Below, piece after piece: positions 16,401-25,075 of a DNA stretch of 46,967 nt. Position 1 is the first letter of the stretch, and every line of letters starts with the position of its first letter. The DNA is taken from positions 1 to 46,967 of the forward strand of contig CAZJTL010000013.1 of assembly GCA_964548905.1 (NCBI GenBank). The letters are read 5' to 3'. Below the pieces are notes generated by a model that saw only the letters and a list, made by a program, of their open reading frames with translations, ran no database searches and was not told the DNA's origin. This DNA comes from CAZJTL01 sp964548905. GTDB taxonomy: Bacteria > Cyanobacteriota > Cyanobacteriia > Cyanobacteriales > Xenococcaceae. Position numbers and translations under genes: made by a program.

Positions 16401-19400
16401 CTGGAGTAGTAATTGAATCTACAGTGACTTTTGGTGCAGTGGTATCAACCATAGCTGTAGTAACTGCATCACCTATATTACCCTGTGGATCGGTGGCGAT
16501 CGCCTGAATCTCATGTTTACCATCAGCTAATGGCGAGGAGATCGCATCTCCAGGCATCGTCCAAGTACCGTCAGGATTTACGGTAGCTGGATATNNNNNN
16601 NNNNNNNNNNNNNNNNNNNNNNNNNNNNNNNNNNNNNNNNNNNNNNNNNNNNNNNNNNNNNNNNNNNNNNNNNNNNNNNNNNNNNNNNNNNNNNGTTTAC
16701 CATCAGCTAATGGCGAGGAGATCGCATCTCCAGGCATCGTCCAAGTACCATCTGGTTTGACAGTAGCAGGATATTCTACTCCATCAATTACTAGTTTTAC
16801 TTTGGCAGTAGGATCGTCTACAGTGCCAGTTAGATCTGGAGTTGAATCAGTAGAACTAGTGACTGGATCGATGGTGATTTTGGGTGCAGTAGTATCTTCT
16901 GCAACATCAATGACTTGGATATTTAAGTGTAAAGTAGCTGTGTTACCCTTGGAATCAACGCCAGATACGAGCAAATCGTGTTGATTGTCTTTACCTTGAT
17001 CAAGTGGTTGTTCATAGTCAGGAGCTTTTTTAAAGCTTAATTTTCCAGTCTCTGAATCGACAACAAACAGATCTCGATCTTCACCACCAATAATACTGAA
17101 ACTCGACAAGATTATTGGATTACCTTGTTCGTCTTGTAAGGAAACTGTACCAACATCAGTTTGATTCTCAGGTACTTTAAGATTAATTGGCATTGGTGGT
17201 TGTATTTCTTGAATGGTTACAGTACCAACACCATTGCCACTATTGCCAGCAGGATCGACTGCTTTAACAGTAACAGGGTTATCACCATTAGCGAGTTTAG
17301 CAACGGTATCATCTGGTAATGTCCAAGTGCCATCACCATTGTTAGTAGCAGGATAGTCAACACCTGCAATGGTAAGCATGACTTTGGCAGTAGGATCGTC
17401 TACTTTGCCAGTCAACTCAGGAGTAGTATCAGTGGTAGAAAGTGGATTGACACTAACTACAGGTGCGGTAGTATCGATCGTAGCTGTAGTCGCTGCATCA
17501 CCTGTATTTCCCTGTGGATCGGTGGCGATCGCCTTAATCTCATGTTTACCATCAGCTAAAGGAGGCTCGATCGTATCTCCAGGTACACTCCAAGTACCCT
17601 CAGGATTAACAGTAGCAGGATATTCTACCCCGTCGATAACTAGTTTTACCTTAGATGTAGGATCGTCTACAGTACCAGTTAGATCTGGAGTCGAATCAGT
17701 TGAATTAGTAACTGGATCGATAGTAACTTTGGGTGAGTCTGTATCTAGGGTGAGAGTACCAGTTCCATCGCCTGTATTACCAGCCATGTCTACTGCTTTA
17801 ACTGTGACAGGATTATCACCACTATTGAGTTGAGCGACGGTATCATCTGGTAATGTCCAAGTACCATCGCCATTGTTAATAGCAGGATAATCTACTCCCG
17901 CAATGGTGAGAATTACTTTAGCTGTAGGATCGTCTACTGTTCCAGTTAGTTTCGGTGTGGAATCTGGAGTAGTAATTGAATCTACTGTGACTTTTGGTGC
18001 AGTGGTATCTTCCAGTACATCAGTAACAATGAAATTGATAGTTTGAATATCTGTACCACCTTTGCCATCGTCTACTTGTACTTGAATGGTATATTTACCA
18101 TCGCCATCTGCATCTACGGGTAGATTTTCAAAGTCGAGAGGATTTTTGAGAGTAACTACACCAGTATTAGGATCGATCGCCAATAAATTGCGATCGCCCC
18201 CATCGATAATGCTGTAGGTTAAAGTGTCGCCTAAATTGGCATCGGTGGCTTTAACGGTAGTAACAACTGTCGAGTTTTCAGCGACAGATATATCTTGACT
18301 ATCGCCGCCATCGAAGATAGGGGCTACATTTTCCGCGACATCGGTGACATTAACTGTCATCATCTGGATGGTTTCGTTACCGAATCCATCTACACCTTTA
18401 ACTTCTACTTCGTAGGCATTAGTACCAGCCGCAGAACCTTTGGCTTCATAGTCTGGTGCATTGATAAAGACAACTTTGCCTGTAGCAGGATCGATCTCGA
18501 ATTTAGCTGCATCTGCGCCGTTACCAGTTAAGCTGTAAGTGATTTCACTACCATCTACATCGGTGGTTGGCAGTAATACTGGAGTTGTATTTTCAGCTAT
18601 GTTTACAGAGTCTGGTAATACTGGTGGGAGAGTATCGACGGAAACCTTGATGTTAACCTCGATCTTTAGGGCTGGATCGGTTGGCATACCGCCATATTCG
18701 ACGAGATAACCTTTAGACTGGTACTCAATGCTAGCACCACCGTCATTAGGTAAATCATTCCAGTAACCCTTGTCATCGCCAAAAGCAGGAGAGAGTACGT
18801 GAGCGTAGCTTTCTTCGCCACCACTTCCATTATTACTGGGATAATCATTCGGTTCTAAGTAATTGGGAGTTCCCTGCCAATGTTCGTATGCGCCCTTAAC
18901 TGGAGTACCGCCAGTCTTAGCACCAGTTGCATCCCCTTGAAAGAAATGAGTTCCTGTACCGCCGTTAGCTAAACCTTCTGGCCCTGTAACCCAACGCCAT
19001 TCACCTTCTTTATCTTTCTCAACAGTACCATCTTCAGCACTGTTATCAACAGCGCCAATCCAACCGTTACCAGTTACTTTAGCGTCAATAAAGCTTTGTT
19101 CTTCAGCAGAAGTAATAGTCGCTAGATAGCCTTGCATACCAAAGTAAGTTTTTGCCTCAGCAGCAGCTTTAGCATCTGTCCAGTGAATTGATTGATCTTC
19201 AACAAATTCATAGTAGCGATCTTTGTATTTTAGTTTGTCGCCAAGGATAACGTTGATATCTCGATCGCCAATGGTGGGAGAAGCGCTAGCGTTAAAGTAA
19301 CTAACTTGACGGAGTAGATCTTGATAAGTGGCAATGGGAGCCGTACCATTTAAGCTCAAAACGCCTGTGGTGTTGTTATAAGTCCAATCGATTCCATTAA

Positions 19401-20235
19401 GCGTACCACTATTAGCAGTAGTATCATTACCAAGAATCAGGCGATCTTCAGCAGGGACAAATCCTTCGCCAATGTATATTCTTGCTCCATTTAAACTTTC
19501 TGTTCCATTGCTAGTAATAGTAATTTGGTTGTCAAGAACTTTAGGAGTATCGCCTTTAAGACTAATTTTCTCATTAGAAGCCGAAAGTTCTGGAGAAAGC
19601 TGTAGAGTTGACTGATAGCTTTCCATTGTTTCAGCACTAAAAGCTAAATTAACTTTCATGCTACTGGTAGTAACTTCTAAATTCCAGTCGCCACCTTGGG
19701 CTGCATTACCTGTAGGAGTGGCTGAAGCGGCTATTTTTGCACCAGTTATATTATTTAATTTGGAAAGAAATTCTGCACCTGCGTCGCCAGCAGCTACGTT
19801 ACAGCCGTAGAGAAGGATAGATCCCCCCTTACCCCCCTTAGAAAGGGGGGGATTTGAGGAGAACCAGGTTTTTAATTGACTGGTATATTTTTCTAATGTA
19901 TCTAAACTTAATTCGCTATTACCGAGATAAAGACAACCAGGCGCACCATGAGAAACGATGTGAAGATTGGTTATTTCACCATGATGGCGTAATGCGTTTG
20001 TAATTTGTTCGATACCATCTCTATTAGAGTCAAGAATCTGTACTTTAGCCTTGCCAATAACACCTTGAGCTAATACTTGATAGTCTTGAATATTGGAATC
20101 AATAATTACTAGAGTCATAGTTGCTTTATCCAAATGAGGTTGATTTGATTGAAATAATGTAGAGTTCAAATTTTCATAAAATTTAAAACCTTTAACAATA
20201 CAAGTTTTGTATTTATTTGCTGGTTTTAGAGTCAT
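13492..20235 (-). CDS. Giant modular surface protein: DUF4347, C-type lectin, cadherin-like, Ig-like repeats, three DUF4114
   Basis: About 2247 residues as assembled, with a 100-N gap. Order: DUF4347 (about 40-210; TLVIIDSNIQDYQ, HIVSHGAPG, LLYGCNVAAG), a C-type-lectin-like domain (338-515; HWTDAKAAAEA, WNDLPNDGG, GYLVEYGG), two cadherin-like domains (about 533-740), three Ig-like repeats, another cadherin-like domain (about 1013-1115), at least five more Ig-like repeats plus a divergent one (to about 1625), a linker domain with VVIDVLKNDQG, and three DUF4114 domains near 1750, 1930 and 2100, each with a DAG(F/Y).N..G(F/Y) signature. Such proteins are secreted adhesins, probably calcium-binding. 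There is no classical signal peptide, so a C-terminal type I signal is likely (inference). The start may be ATG 20118 (39 codons later, MTLVIIDSN) instead of 20235. Confidence 0.85.
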   Translation of the reverse strand: MTLKPANKYKTCIVKGFKFYENLNSTLFQSNQPHLDKATMTLVIIDSNIQDYQVLAQGVIGKAKVQILDSNRDGIEQITNALRHHGEITNLHIVSHGAPGCLYLGNSELSLDTLEKYTSQLKTWFSSNPPLSKGGKGGSILLYGCNVAAGDAGAEFLSKLNNITGAKIAASATPTGNAAQGGDWNLEVTTSSMKVNLAFSAETMESYQSTLQLSPELSASNEKISLKGDTPKVLDNQITITSNGTESLNGARIYIGEGFVPAEDRLILGNDTTANSGTLNGIDWTYNNTTGVLSLNGTAPIATYQDLLRQVSYFNASASPTIGDRDINVILGDKLKYKDRYYEFVEDQSIHWTDAKAAAEAKTYFGMQGYLATITSAEEQSFIDAKVTGNGWIGAVDNSAEDGTVEKDKEGEWRWVTGPEGLANGGTGTHFFQGDATGAKTGGTPVKGAYEHWQGTPNYLEPNDYPSNNGSGGEESYAHVLSPAFGDDKGYWNDLPNDGGASIEYQSKGYLVEYGGMPTDPALKIEVNIKVSVDTLPPVLPDSVNIAENTTPVLLPTTDVDGSEITYSLTGNGADAAKFEIDPATGKVVFINAPDYEAKGSAAGTNAYEVEVKGVDGFGNETIQMMTVNVTDVAENVAPIFDGGDSQDISVAENSTVVTTVKATDANLGDTLTYSIIDGGDRNLLAIDPNTGVVTLKNPLDFENLPVDADGDGKYTIQVQVDDGKGGTDIQTINFIVTDVLEDTTAPKVTVDSITTPDSTPKLTGTVDDPTAKVILTIAGVDYPAINNGDGTWTLPDDTVAQLNSGDNPVTVKAVDMAGNTGDGTGTLTLDTDSPKVTIDPVTNSTDSTPDLTGTVDDPTSKVKLVIDGVEYPATVNPEGTWSVPGDTIEPPLADGKHEIKAIATDPQGNTGDAATTATIDTTAPVVSVNPLSTTDTTPELTGKVDDPTAKVMLTIAGVDYPATNNGDGTWTLPDDTVAKLANGDNPVTVKAVDPAGNSGNGVGTVTIQEIQPPMPINLKVPENQTDVGTVSLQDEQGNPIILSSFSIIGGEDRDLFVVDSETGKLSFKKAPDYEQPLDQGKDNQHDLLVSGVDSKGNTATLHLNIQVIDVAEDTTAPKITIDPVTSSTDSTPDLTGTVDDPTAKVKLVIDGVEYPATVKPDGTWTMPGDAISSPLADGKXXXXXXXXXXXXXXXXXXXXXXXXXXXXXXXXXXYPATVNPDGTWTMPGDAISSPLADGKHEIQAIATDPQGNIGDAVTTAMVDTTAPKVTVDSITTPDDTPKLTGTIDDPDAKVILTIAGVDYPATNNGDGTWTLPDDTLAKLADGANPVTVKAVDPAGNTGDGTGTVTLDTDSPKVTIDPVTNTNDSTPDLTGTVDDPTSKVKLVIDGVEYPATVNPDGTWTMPGDAIASPLADGKHEIQAIATDPQGNIGEAVTTAMVDTTAPVVSINPLSTKDTTPELTGKVDDPNAKVMLTIAGVDYPATNNGDGSWTLPDDKITPKLEDGNYDVVAKAIDPAGNSGQDSTQDELMVDATPPALTTIDISDVSDPGNNNTTGDPTPEIIGEAEPGSTVEVFDDETSLGTTTNPSGQWMLIPNQELSNGKHTLSAKATDSLGNVSDASLPILVEVLKALPDKGSTEVEQPVVIDVLKNDQGEGLIIQQFDRTTSQGGQITLDDSDTPGSKTDDKLVYTPSAEVVDIPENFDLTIDSEQGVLQSIGDDKFTDKFNYTVKDSNGNTQTAPVKVDVKLDGRLKFTLTGNDAGFINEIGFFKVDADGTLNGLQPSDPGFLEAALKSGKVIFSSLSKTSQFFGDNPTRILEDFNTTDRLNFFLVQNNSLDNALKAIETGEALPKVFFASIDGNSDAANHVEVNNLTSEEGLSLKWEDYDNGGDGDYNDLEMTVQLTNETVPIGAKNQTNSQTEIIDLQDQTSSTFANFEVASDAGFDNTVGFYRIVDTQGTIRDANGNLLKPSDSGYAQAAMQNRIDLNLTKASSGVDTTLNAGELLAPFIIANGNAEQFLNGNGENNLSASPVAYFSYLDANPDGADHVRSLGDNLWGFEDLPVNEANGNPDFDDFVIRANFNQVGDELIDLAGKSQPQANFQFSSDAGYNNTVGYYVIQNREGTVIDKVSGKSLNPGDAGYAQAAISNKIDPSLNKDNTNVDTILPDGALLAPYLIANGTTDEFLQLNVANDLGAAPVAYFSFLGANPDRADHIRFIDGDTLGFEDLPAGQDDADFNDVHLKINLG
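15640..18010 (-). repeat. Ig-like domain repeats of types A and B (about 80-90 residues each)
   Basis: Type A repeats read DTTAPKVTVDS, VILTIAGVDYPA, NGDGTWTLPDD. Type B repeats read DSPKVTIDPVTN, KLVIDGVEYPATV, GTW(T/S)(M/V)PGD, LADGKHEI. In protein order they run A-B-A, a cadherin-like domain, B, gap, B, A-B-A. The two A-B-A triplets match domain for domain, so a three-domain block was duplicated. DNA identity between type B copies is very high (55 identical bases flank the gap on both sides). Confidence 0.8.
16595..16694. other. Assembly gap (100 N) inside the surface-protein repeats
   Basis: Exactly 100 undetermined bases interrupt a type B repeat. The 55 bases at 16515-16569 are identical to 16695-16749, so both sides are copies of the same repeat. 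If one type B repeat directly follows another, about 64 residues should lie between the flanks, not 34, so the number of N is a placeholder and real sequence is missing. Confidence 0.95.
19820..19855. repeat. Palindromic C/G-run repeat inserted in the DUF4347 coding sequence
   Basis: ATCCCCCC (19821-19828) and GGGGGGAT (19846-19853) are inverted around an inner ACCCCCCTTAG. In the gene it is translated as NPPLSKGGKGG, a peptide seen wherever this common cyanobacterial repeat falls in a coding region (recalled). It splits the usual LKTW...ILLYGCNVA stretch of DUF4347 in frame. Confidence 0.75.
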
Positions 20236-20851
20236 AAAAATTCCTAAATAGCTCTAAAAAATCCTACATACCATTGCTATCATGTCAAAATCACATGGTA
20301 TTAACCACAGAGATCACACTTAAATTTTTAGAAAAATGCTGTTGGTATTTGCAACTAAAGCGACCGTTTTTTTACTTGCATAACACTTAAAGATAATTAA
20401 GTAGAGCAACTATAATAGTGTTATTTTACTTAGGTATTTTTGAGGATAAAATAATTAATTTTACTGAGATAGCTAATAGCTAATTGTTCATGGTTCATAG
20501 AAAAACAGGGAGCAGGCAGCAGGCAGAAGGCAGCACGTCCTCCAGAGTCGTCAGAGGAGGAGACAAGGTAGAAGAGAAGACAAGGAAGTTGTCCCCCTTG
20601 TCACCCTTGTCTTTTGGACGTTTCCCCTACATCCTTACTAGCTCCTAATCTCTAGTTCTCAAAATAATCCAGGTGATTCTGGTCAATAATTCCTGAGAAA
20701 CGTTAACATAAATTAACAACGATTGAGATCGATCGATAGTTTTCCTGAATTGTCAGTAGCTTTACTCTTAGTAACAGCCTTTTCATGAATACAATAAACA
20801 ATAAGAAGAATATAAAGAGCGACTATCCTCAAATCCTAGGAGGCGACCAGC
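20236..20851. other. 616-base intergenic region between the divergent surface-protein and ftsH genes
   Basis: There is no gene. 20470-20534 holds degenerate STRRs (GTTCATG, then GGGAGCA/GGCAGAA units), followed by GTCCTCC and CCTTGTC repeats to about 20650. TATAAT occurs at 20411-20416 without a convincing -35. The ftsH ribosome-binding site AGGAGG is at 20838-20843, eight bases before the GTG. Promoters of both genes must lie here but could not be fixed. Confidence 0.6.
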
Positions 20852-22702
20852 GTGAACAAAAATAACAATAAAAAGTGGCGTAATGCGGGATTGTACGTGC
20901 TACTGGCGATCGTAGTTATTGCTTTAGGCACTGCATTTCTAGACAAGCAGCCTCAAAGTAGAGAATCGTGGAAGTACAGTAAATTTATTGATGAAGTTGA
21001 AAGCGGTCAAGTAGAAAATGTCAAACTAAGTGCCGATCGCTCCCAAGCACTTGTTACCGATCAAGAAGGGAACCCCGTCTTAGTTAACGTTCCTAACGAT
21101 CCACAGCTTTTTGACATTCTGACTAAAAACGGAGTAGATATTTCGATTCTGCCCCAAAATGACGAAGGCTTCTGGTTTAGAGCTTTAAGTAGCCTCTTTT
21201 TCCCCATTTTATTGCTGGTAGGTTTATTCTTCTTACTCAGACGCGCTCAAAATGGCCCTGGCAACCAGGCGATGAACTTTGGTAAATCAAAAGCCAGAGT
21301 ACAAATGGAACCGCAAACTCAAGTGACTTTTGGCGATGTAGCAGGCATCGAGCAAGCTAAATTGGAGTTAACAGAAGTAGTAGACTTCCTTAAAAACGCC
21401 GATCGCTTCACTGCTATTGGAGCTAAAATTCCCAAAGGTGTTCTTTTAGTAGGTCCTCCAGGGACTGGTAAAACTCTCTTAGCTAAAGCTGTAGCAGGAG
21501 AAGCAGGAGTACCCTTCTTCAGTATTTCTGGTTCTGAATTCGTAGAAATGTTCGTCGGTGTGGGTGCTTCTCGCGTCCGCGACTTGTTCGAGCAAGCTAA
21601 AGCTAATGCACCTTGTATCGTCTTCATCGATGAAATCGACGCAGTTGGTCGTCAGCGTGGTGCTGGATTAGGCGGCGGTAACGACGAAAGAGAGCAAACC
21701 CTCAACCAGTTACTAACCGAGATGGATGGTTTTGAAGGCAATACTGGTATTATCATTATTGCTGCTACCAACCGTCCCGATGTACTCGATGCAGCATTAT
21801 TGCGTCCTGGTCGTTTCGATCGCCAGGTAGTAGTAGATCGCCCTGATTACGCAGGTCGTAAAGAAATTCTCAATGTTCATGCTCGTGGTAAAACTCTTGC
21901 TAAAGATGTAGATCTAGAGAAAATTGCTCGTCGTACCCCTGGTTTTACTGGTGCTGACCTCTCTAATTTGTTGAACGAAGCAGCAATTCTAGCCGCACGT
22001 CGCAATCTGACTGAAATTTCTATGGATGAAGTTAACGATGCGATCGATCGAGTGTTAGCGGGCCCAGAGAAGAAAAACCGCGTGATGAGCGAAAAACGCA
22101 AGACTCTAGTAGCTTATCACGAAGCAGGTCATGCCCTAGTAGGCGCGTTGATGCCCGACTATGACCCCGTACAGAAGATTAGCATTATTCCTCGCGGTCG
22201 TGCTGGTGGTTTAACCTGGTTCACTCCTAGCGAAGACAGAATGGAGTCTGGTTTGTACTCTCGTTCTTACCTACAAAACCAAATGGCAGTTGCTTTAGGT
22301 GGTCGTCTGGCTGAGGAAATTATCTTTGGTGAAGAAGAAGTTACAACTGGTGCTTCTAACGACTTACAACAAGTTACCAGAGTTGCCCGTCAGATGGTGA
22401 CTCGTTTTGGAATGAGCGATCGCTTGGGTCCTGTTGCCTTGGGTCGTTCTAATGGTAATGTCTTCTTAGGTCGAGAAATTGCTTCCGATCGCGATTTTTC
22501 TGATGAAACCGCCGCCGCGATCGACGAAGAAGTTCGTAATTTAGTCGATCGAGCTTATACTCGTGCCAAGGAAGTATTAATCAATAACCGTCATATTCTC
22601 GATCGCCTAGCCGATATGCTAGTTGAGAAAGAAACTGTAGACTCAGAAGAGCTACAAGAGGTCTTAGCTAGCAACGATGTCAAGATGGCATCTCTAGCAT
22701 AA
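20852..22702 (+). CDS. ftsH: ATP-dependent zinc metalloprotease FtsH (FtsH3-like)
   Basis: 616 residues from GTG 20852, chosen because AGGAGG lies 8 bases upstream. Two membrane segments (about 12-29 and 108-126) flank a lumenal or periplasmic loop. The AAA module follows: Walker A GPPGTGKT at 201-208, Walker B IVFIDEID, and the second region of homology with AATNRPDVLDAALLRPGRFD. The protease part has the zinc site HEAGH at 423-427 and the third ligand D504. FtsH forms hexamers that degrade damaged membrane proteins, including photosystem II D1 in cyanobacteria. Length and N-terminus (NAGLYVLLAIVVIALGTAF) resemble Synechocystis FtsH3; the paralogue assignment is tentative. It converges with dnaX. 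Confidence 0.95.
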   Translation: MNKNNNKKWRNAGLYVLLAIVVIALGTAFLDKQPQSRESWKYSKFIDEVESGQVENVKLSADRSQALVTDQEGNPVLVNVPNDPQLFDILTKNGVDISILPQNDEGFWFRALSSLFFPILLLVGLFFLLRRAQNGPGNQAMNFGKSKARVQMEPQTQVTFGDVAGIEQAKLELTEVVDFLKNADRFTAIGAKIPKGVLLVGPPGTGKTLLAKAVAGEAGVPFFSISGSEFVEMFVGVGASRVRDLFEQAKANAPCIVFIDEIDAVGRQRGAGLGGGNDEREQTLNQLLTEMDGFEGNTGIIIIAATNRPDVLDAALLRPGRFDRQVVVDRPDYAGRKEILNVHARGKTLAKDVDLEKIARRTPGFTGADLSNLLNEAAILAARRNLTEISMDEVNDAIDRVLAGPEKKNRVMSEKRKTLVAYHEAGHALVGALMPDYDPVQKISIIPRGRAGGLTWFTPSEDRMESGLYSRSYLQNQMAVALGGRLAEEIIFGEEEVTTGASNDLQQVTRVARQMVTRFGMSDRLGPVALGRSNGNVFLGREIASDRDFSDETAAAIDEEVRNLVDRAYTRAKEVLINNRHILDRLADMLVEKETVDSEELQEVLASNDVKMASLA

Positions 22703-22719
22703 TTGACAACTTTAATTGA

Positions 22720-22741
22720 GTCAGCGATTTCAATCGCTGAC
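22720..22741. terminator. Hairpin between convergent ftsH and dnaX
   Basis: GTCAGCGATT (22720-22729) and AATCGCTGAC (22732-22741) form a perfect 10-base stem with a 2-base loop, 17 bases after the ftsH stop. It could terminate both genes. There is no U-run. Confidence 0.55.
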
Positions 22742-22773
22742 TGATAACTGATAACTGACTGATAACTGATAGC
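22739..22773. repeat. STRR (CTGATAA units) reaching into the dnaX stop codon
   Basis: Four CTGATAACTGA-type units fill the gap between the ftsH hairpin and dnaX; the minus-strand stop TAG of dnaX begins where the last unit ends. Confidence 0.8.
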
Positions 22774-24842
22774 TAAAATGGCATATCCTCCTCCTCTTCT
22801 TCTGGTGGCTGCGTTTTGGCAATATATTTATCTGCGCGATCGAGTAGTTCGACAATTTCTCCTTCAAAAGATTTGCTTAAGCTTTCCAGTGCTTTATTAA
22901 AATCAAGATCTTCTAGTGAATCATTTTCCTGGCGATCGCCTTCATTTTGTTTGAGTTCAGTAGCTGGAGATTGAACAGTGACTTCTAATTTTTTAGTTTC
23001 TTTAACTTCTGCAATTGTTTCTGGGGATTGAGGAATTTGATTAACTGCGACTGGAATTTTTGTTGCTGGAGGTGTTGGAATACCAGGATGCTCGTTCGAG
23101 TATTCTAGAGTCTCTGGTTTGGGACTAATTATGACGGTTGAAGCTGATTGTCGAATGGTTGGGTTATCTTTTGGTTCTGGTGAAACTGATGTTTGAGTTG
23201 AAGTGATTGACTGACTTTCGGCTGAAGCTACTTCTAGAGTTACTTTCACCTTATGCCCACAAACTTTAGCAAAAGCCGCTTCGATATTAGGAATTTTATT
23301 TTGATTGAGTTTGAGTAGTTGAGGAGAACTAATCCCAATTAGAGCCGTATGACCGCGCCAATCTAGTAAATGACAGTGCTGACGTAGTAAAACCTGAGTA
23401 ATTGGTGGATGAGCGCTAGCAACTACTTTCTGCCAAATTAATTCGGAGTCGATTTTGGGTTCGGAATTGGCGATCGCTTGGTTCTGTTGGCGATCGAGGT
23501 TAGTTGAGGTTTTAACTTCAGAGGTAGATATATTTCTTTGCTGTTGCTGCGTTGGAGAGGTTTGAGCAACAACTGAAGCTCGATCGAGATTGTTACTATT
23601 GACTGAGGGAAATGGATACAAATTTTGCTTTGGTATTTCTAAAGATGGAGGATTTGCTTGAGAATCTGGTTCTGAAGTCAAAGCTGACAGTGGTTCTTGT
23701 TTTGTTGGCAAAGAAGCAGCAGATCGATCGCTTTCTAAAGTCAGATGTCCACTAGCAGCAGGTAATAAGCCGAGTAAGGTAATTTCTAGCCACAAACGCG
23801 GTTGAGTAGTATTTTTGACTTGAGCTTCTGAGTCTTTGAGGTGCTGCTGTCCATGTAAAATTAGCTTGAGATCCCAATTATTAGCCTCAACGCATAGCTG
23901 TTGCCAAGTTGGTTCGGTGAGGGCAACTAAATCATGACAAGATGGAGAGGTTTTGGCAATGAGTAAATTAAGGTAGAAACTAGCCAGATTTTGCAGAATC
24001 ACTAGAGGTTCTCTACCGCGATCGAGCAGGTGTCGGCATTGCTGGAGGACTAATTCAACTTTGTTATTCCGAATTGCTTGCAGGAGAGTTAACAAATCTT
24101 GTTCGGGAACTGCTCCTACTAAATCCCAGACTCGTTCGGGAGTAATCGTACCTGAAAATAAACTCAATTGATCGAGTAAGCTTTGAGCATCTCTAAGTCC
24201 ACCATTAGCAATTTGACCGACTAAAGTTATTGCTTCTGAAGTAATATCAATTTTTTCTTGCTGGGCAATCCATTGCAAATGAGATACCATCGCTTTGATG
24301 GGAATGCGACGATAATCAAATCTTTGACAACGAGAAATAATGGTTGGTAAAACTCTTTGGGGGTCAGTAGTTGCCAGCACAAACACAACTCTAGCTGGAG
24401 GTTCTTCGAGGGTTTTCAGTAGAGCGTTAAAAGCTGCCGTACTGAGCATGTGACATTCATCGATCGCGTAGACTTTGTAGCGACATTGCACTGGAGCAAA
24501 TTGAGCGCGTTCAATGATTTCACGAATATTGTCAACTCCAGTATTACTAGCTGCGTCAATTTCAATCACATCCATTGCCGTAGCACGAGCGATCGCCAGA
24601 CATACTTCACATTGACCGCATGGGGTTGCGGTTGGTCGATCGCTACCCAAACAATTTAGAGATTTGGCTAAAATCCTGGCACTAGAAGTTTTACCAGTGC
24701 CTCTTGGCCCTGTAAATAAATAAGCAGGAGCAATCTTGTGATTGACAATTGCATTGGTTAAAGTAGTTGCAATCGCTTCTTGTCCGACCAAATCGGCAAA
24801 ACTTTGAGGTCTATATTTGTGATGTAAAGGTTCGTAAGACAT
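22773..24842 (-). CDS. dnaX: DNA polymerase III subunits gamma/tau
   Basis: 689 residues. The N-terminal 370 residues are the clamp-loader ATPase: YRPQSFADLVGQ, Walker A GPRGTGKT at 45-52, zinc module cysteines C64, C75, C78 and C81, the DEAD-like box YAIDECHML, sensor 1 FVLATTDPQRV and ISRCQRF. Residues ~375-475 and 550-650 are Pro/Gln/Ser/Glu-rich linkers around a second folded part (ELIWQKVVASAHPP..., about 480-560). It loads the sliding clamp during replication. Many cyanobacterial DnaX proteins contain inteins or are split; this one is continuous, with no intein at the Walker A loop. Confidence 0.95.
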   Translation of the reverse strand: MSYEPLHHKYRPQSFADLVGQEAIATTLTNAIVNHKIAPAYLFTGPRGTGKTSSARILAKSLNCLGSDRPTATPCGQCEVCLAIARATAMDVIEIDAASNTGVDNIREIIERAQFAPVQCRYKVYAIDECHMLSTAAFNALLKTLEEPPARVVFVLATTDPQRVLPTIISRCQRFDYRRIPIKAMVSHLQWIAQQEKIDITSEAITLVGQIANGGLRDAQSLLDQLSLFSGTITPERVWDLVGAVPEQDLLTLLQAIRNNKVELVLQQCRHLLDRGREPLVILQNLASFYLNLLIAKTSPSCHDLVALTEPTWQQLCVEANNWDLKLILHGQQHLKDSEAQVKNTTQPRLWLEITLLGLLPAASGHLTLESDRSAASLPTKQEPLSALTSEPDSQANPPSLEIPKQNLYPFPSVNSNNLDRASVVAQTSPTQQQQRNISTSEVKTSTNLDRQQNQAIANSEPKIDSELIWQKVVASAHPPITQVLLRQHCHLLDWRGHTALIGISSPQLLKLNQNKIPNIEAAFAKVCGHKVKVTLEVASAESQSITSTQTSVSPEPKDNPTIRQSASTVIISPKPETLEYSNEHPGIPTPPATKIPVAVNQIPQSPETIAEVKETKKLEVTVQSPATELKQNEGDRQENDSLEDLDFNKALESLSKSFEGEIVELLDRADKYIAKTQPPEEEEEDMPF

Positions 24843-25075
24843 ACTAGAGGCGATCGCGAAAAATGAAACAATGGAAGATTAAAAATTTAGTCGATAAAAT
24901 ATAGGTCATTCTTTTGCCGAATCCAATTCTGGCATCAGTCTTAAAGGTAACTTGGTCAGAGCTTAGCGAGATCTTAAGCTCTTGCAACTTCTCTGACTTG
25001 TTCAAAAATAGTAGTCATAAGTTAAATCTTGCCCTTGAAATTTTCCGATTTTACCTCCAAAAGGAAATATTAAAC

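Noticed and set aside
14887..18531. Several plus-strand open frames of 60-154 codons opposite the surface protein
   Set aside because: They are antisense reflections of the Gly/Asp/Thr-rich repeats, repeat among themselves like the repeats do, and have no ribosome-binding sites or recognisable motifs.
13492..20235. Calcium-binding RTX nonapeptide repeats in the surface protein
   Set aside because: No GGXGXDXUX runs are present; the C-terminus is DUF4114, so calcium binding rests on the cadherin-like and DUF4114 folds only.
22773..24842. Intein in dnaX
   Set aside because: The Walker A region and all ATPase motifs run on without interruption, and no splicing-type blocks were seen.
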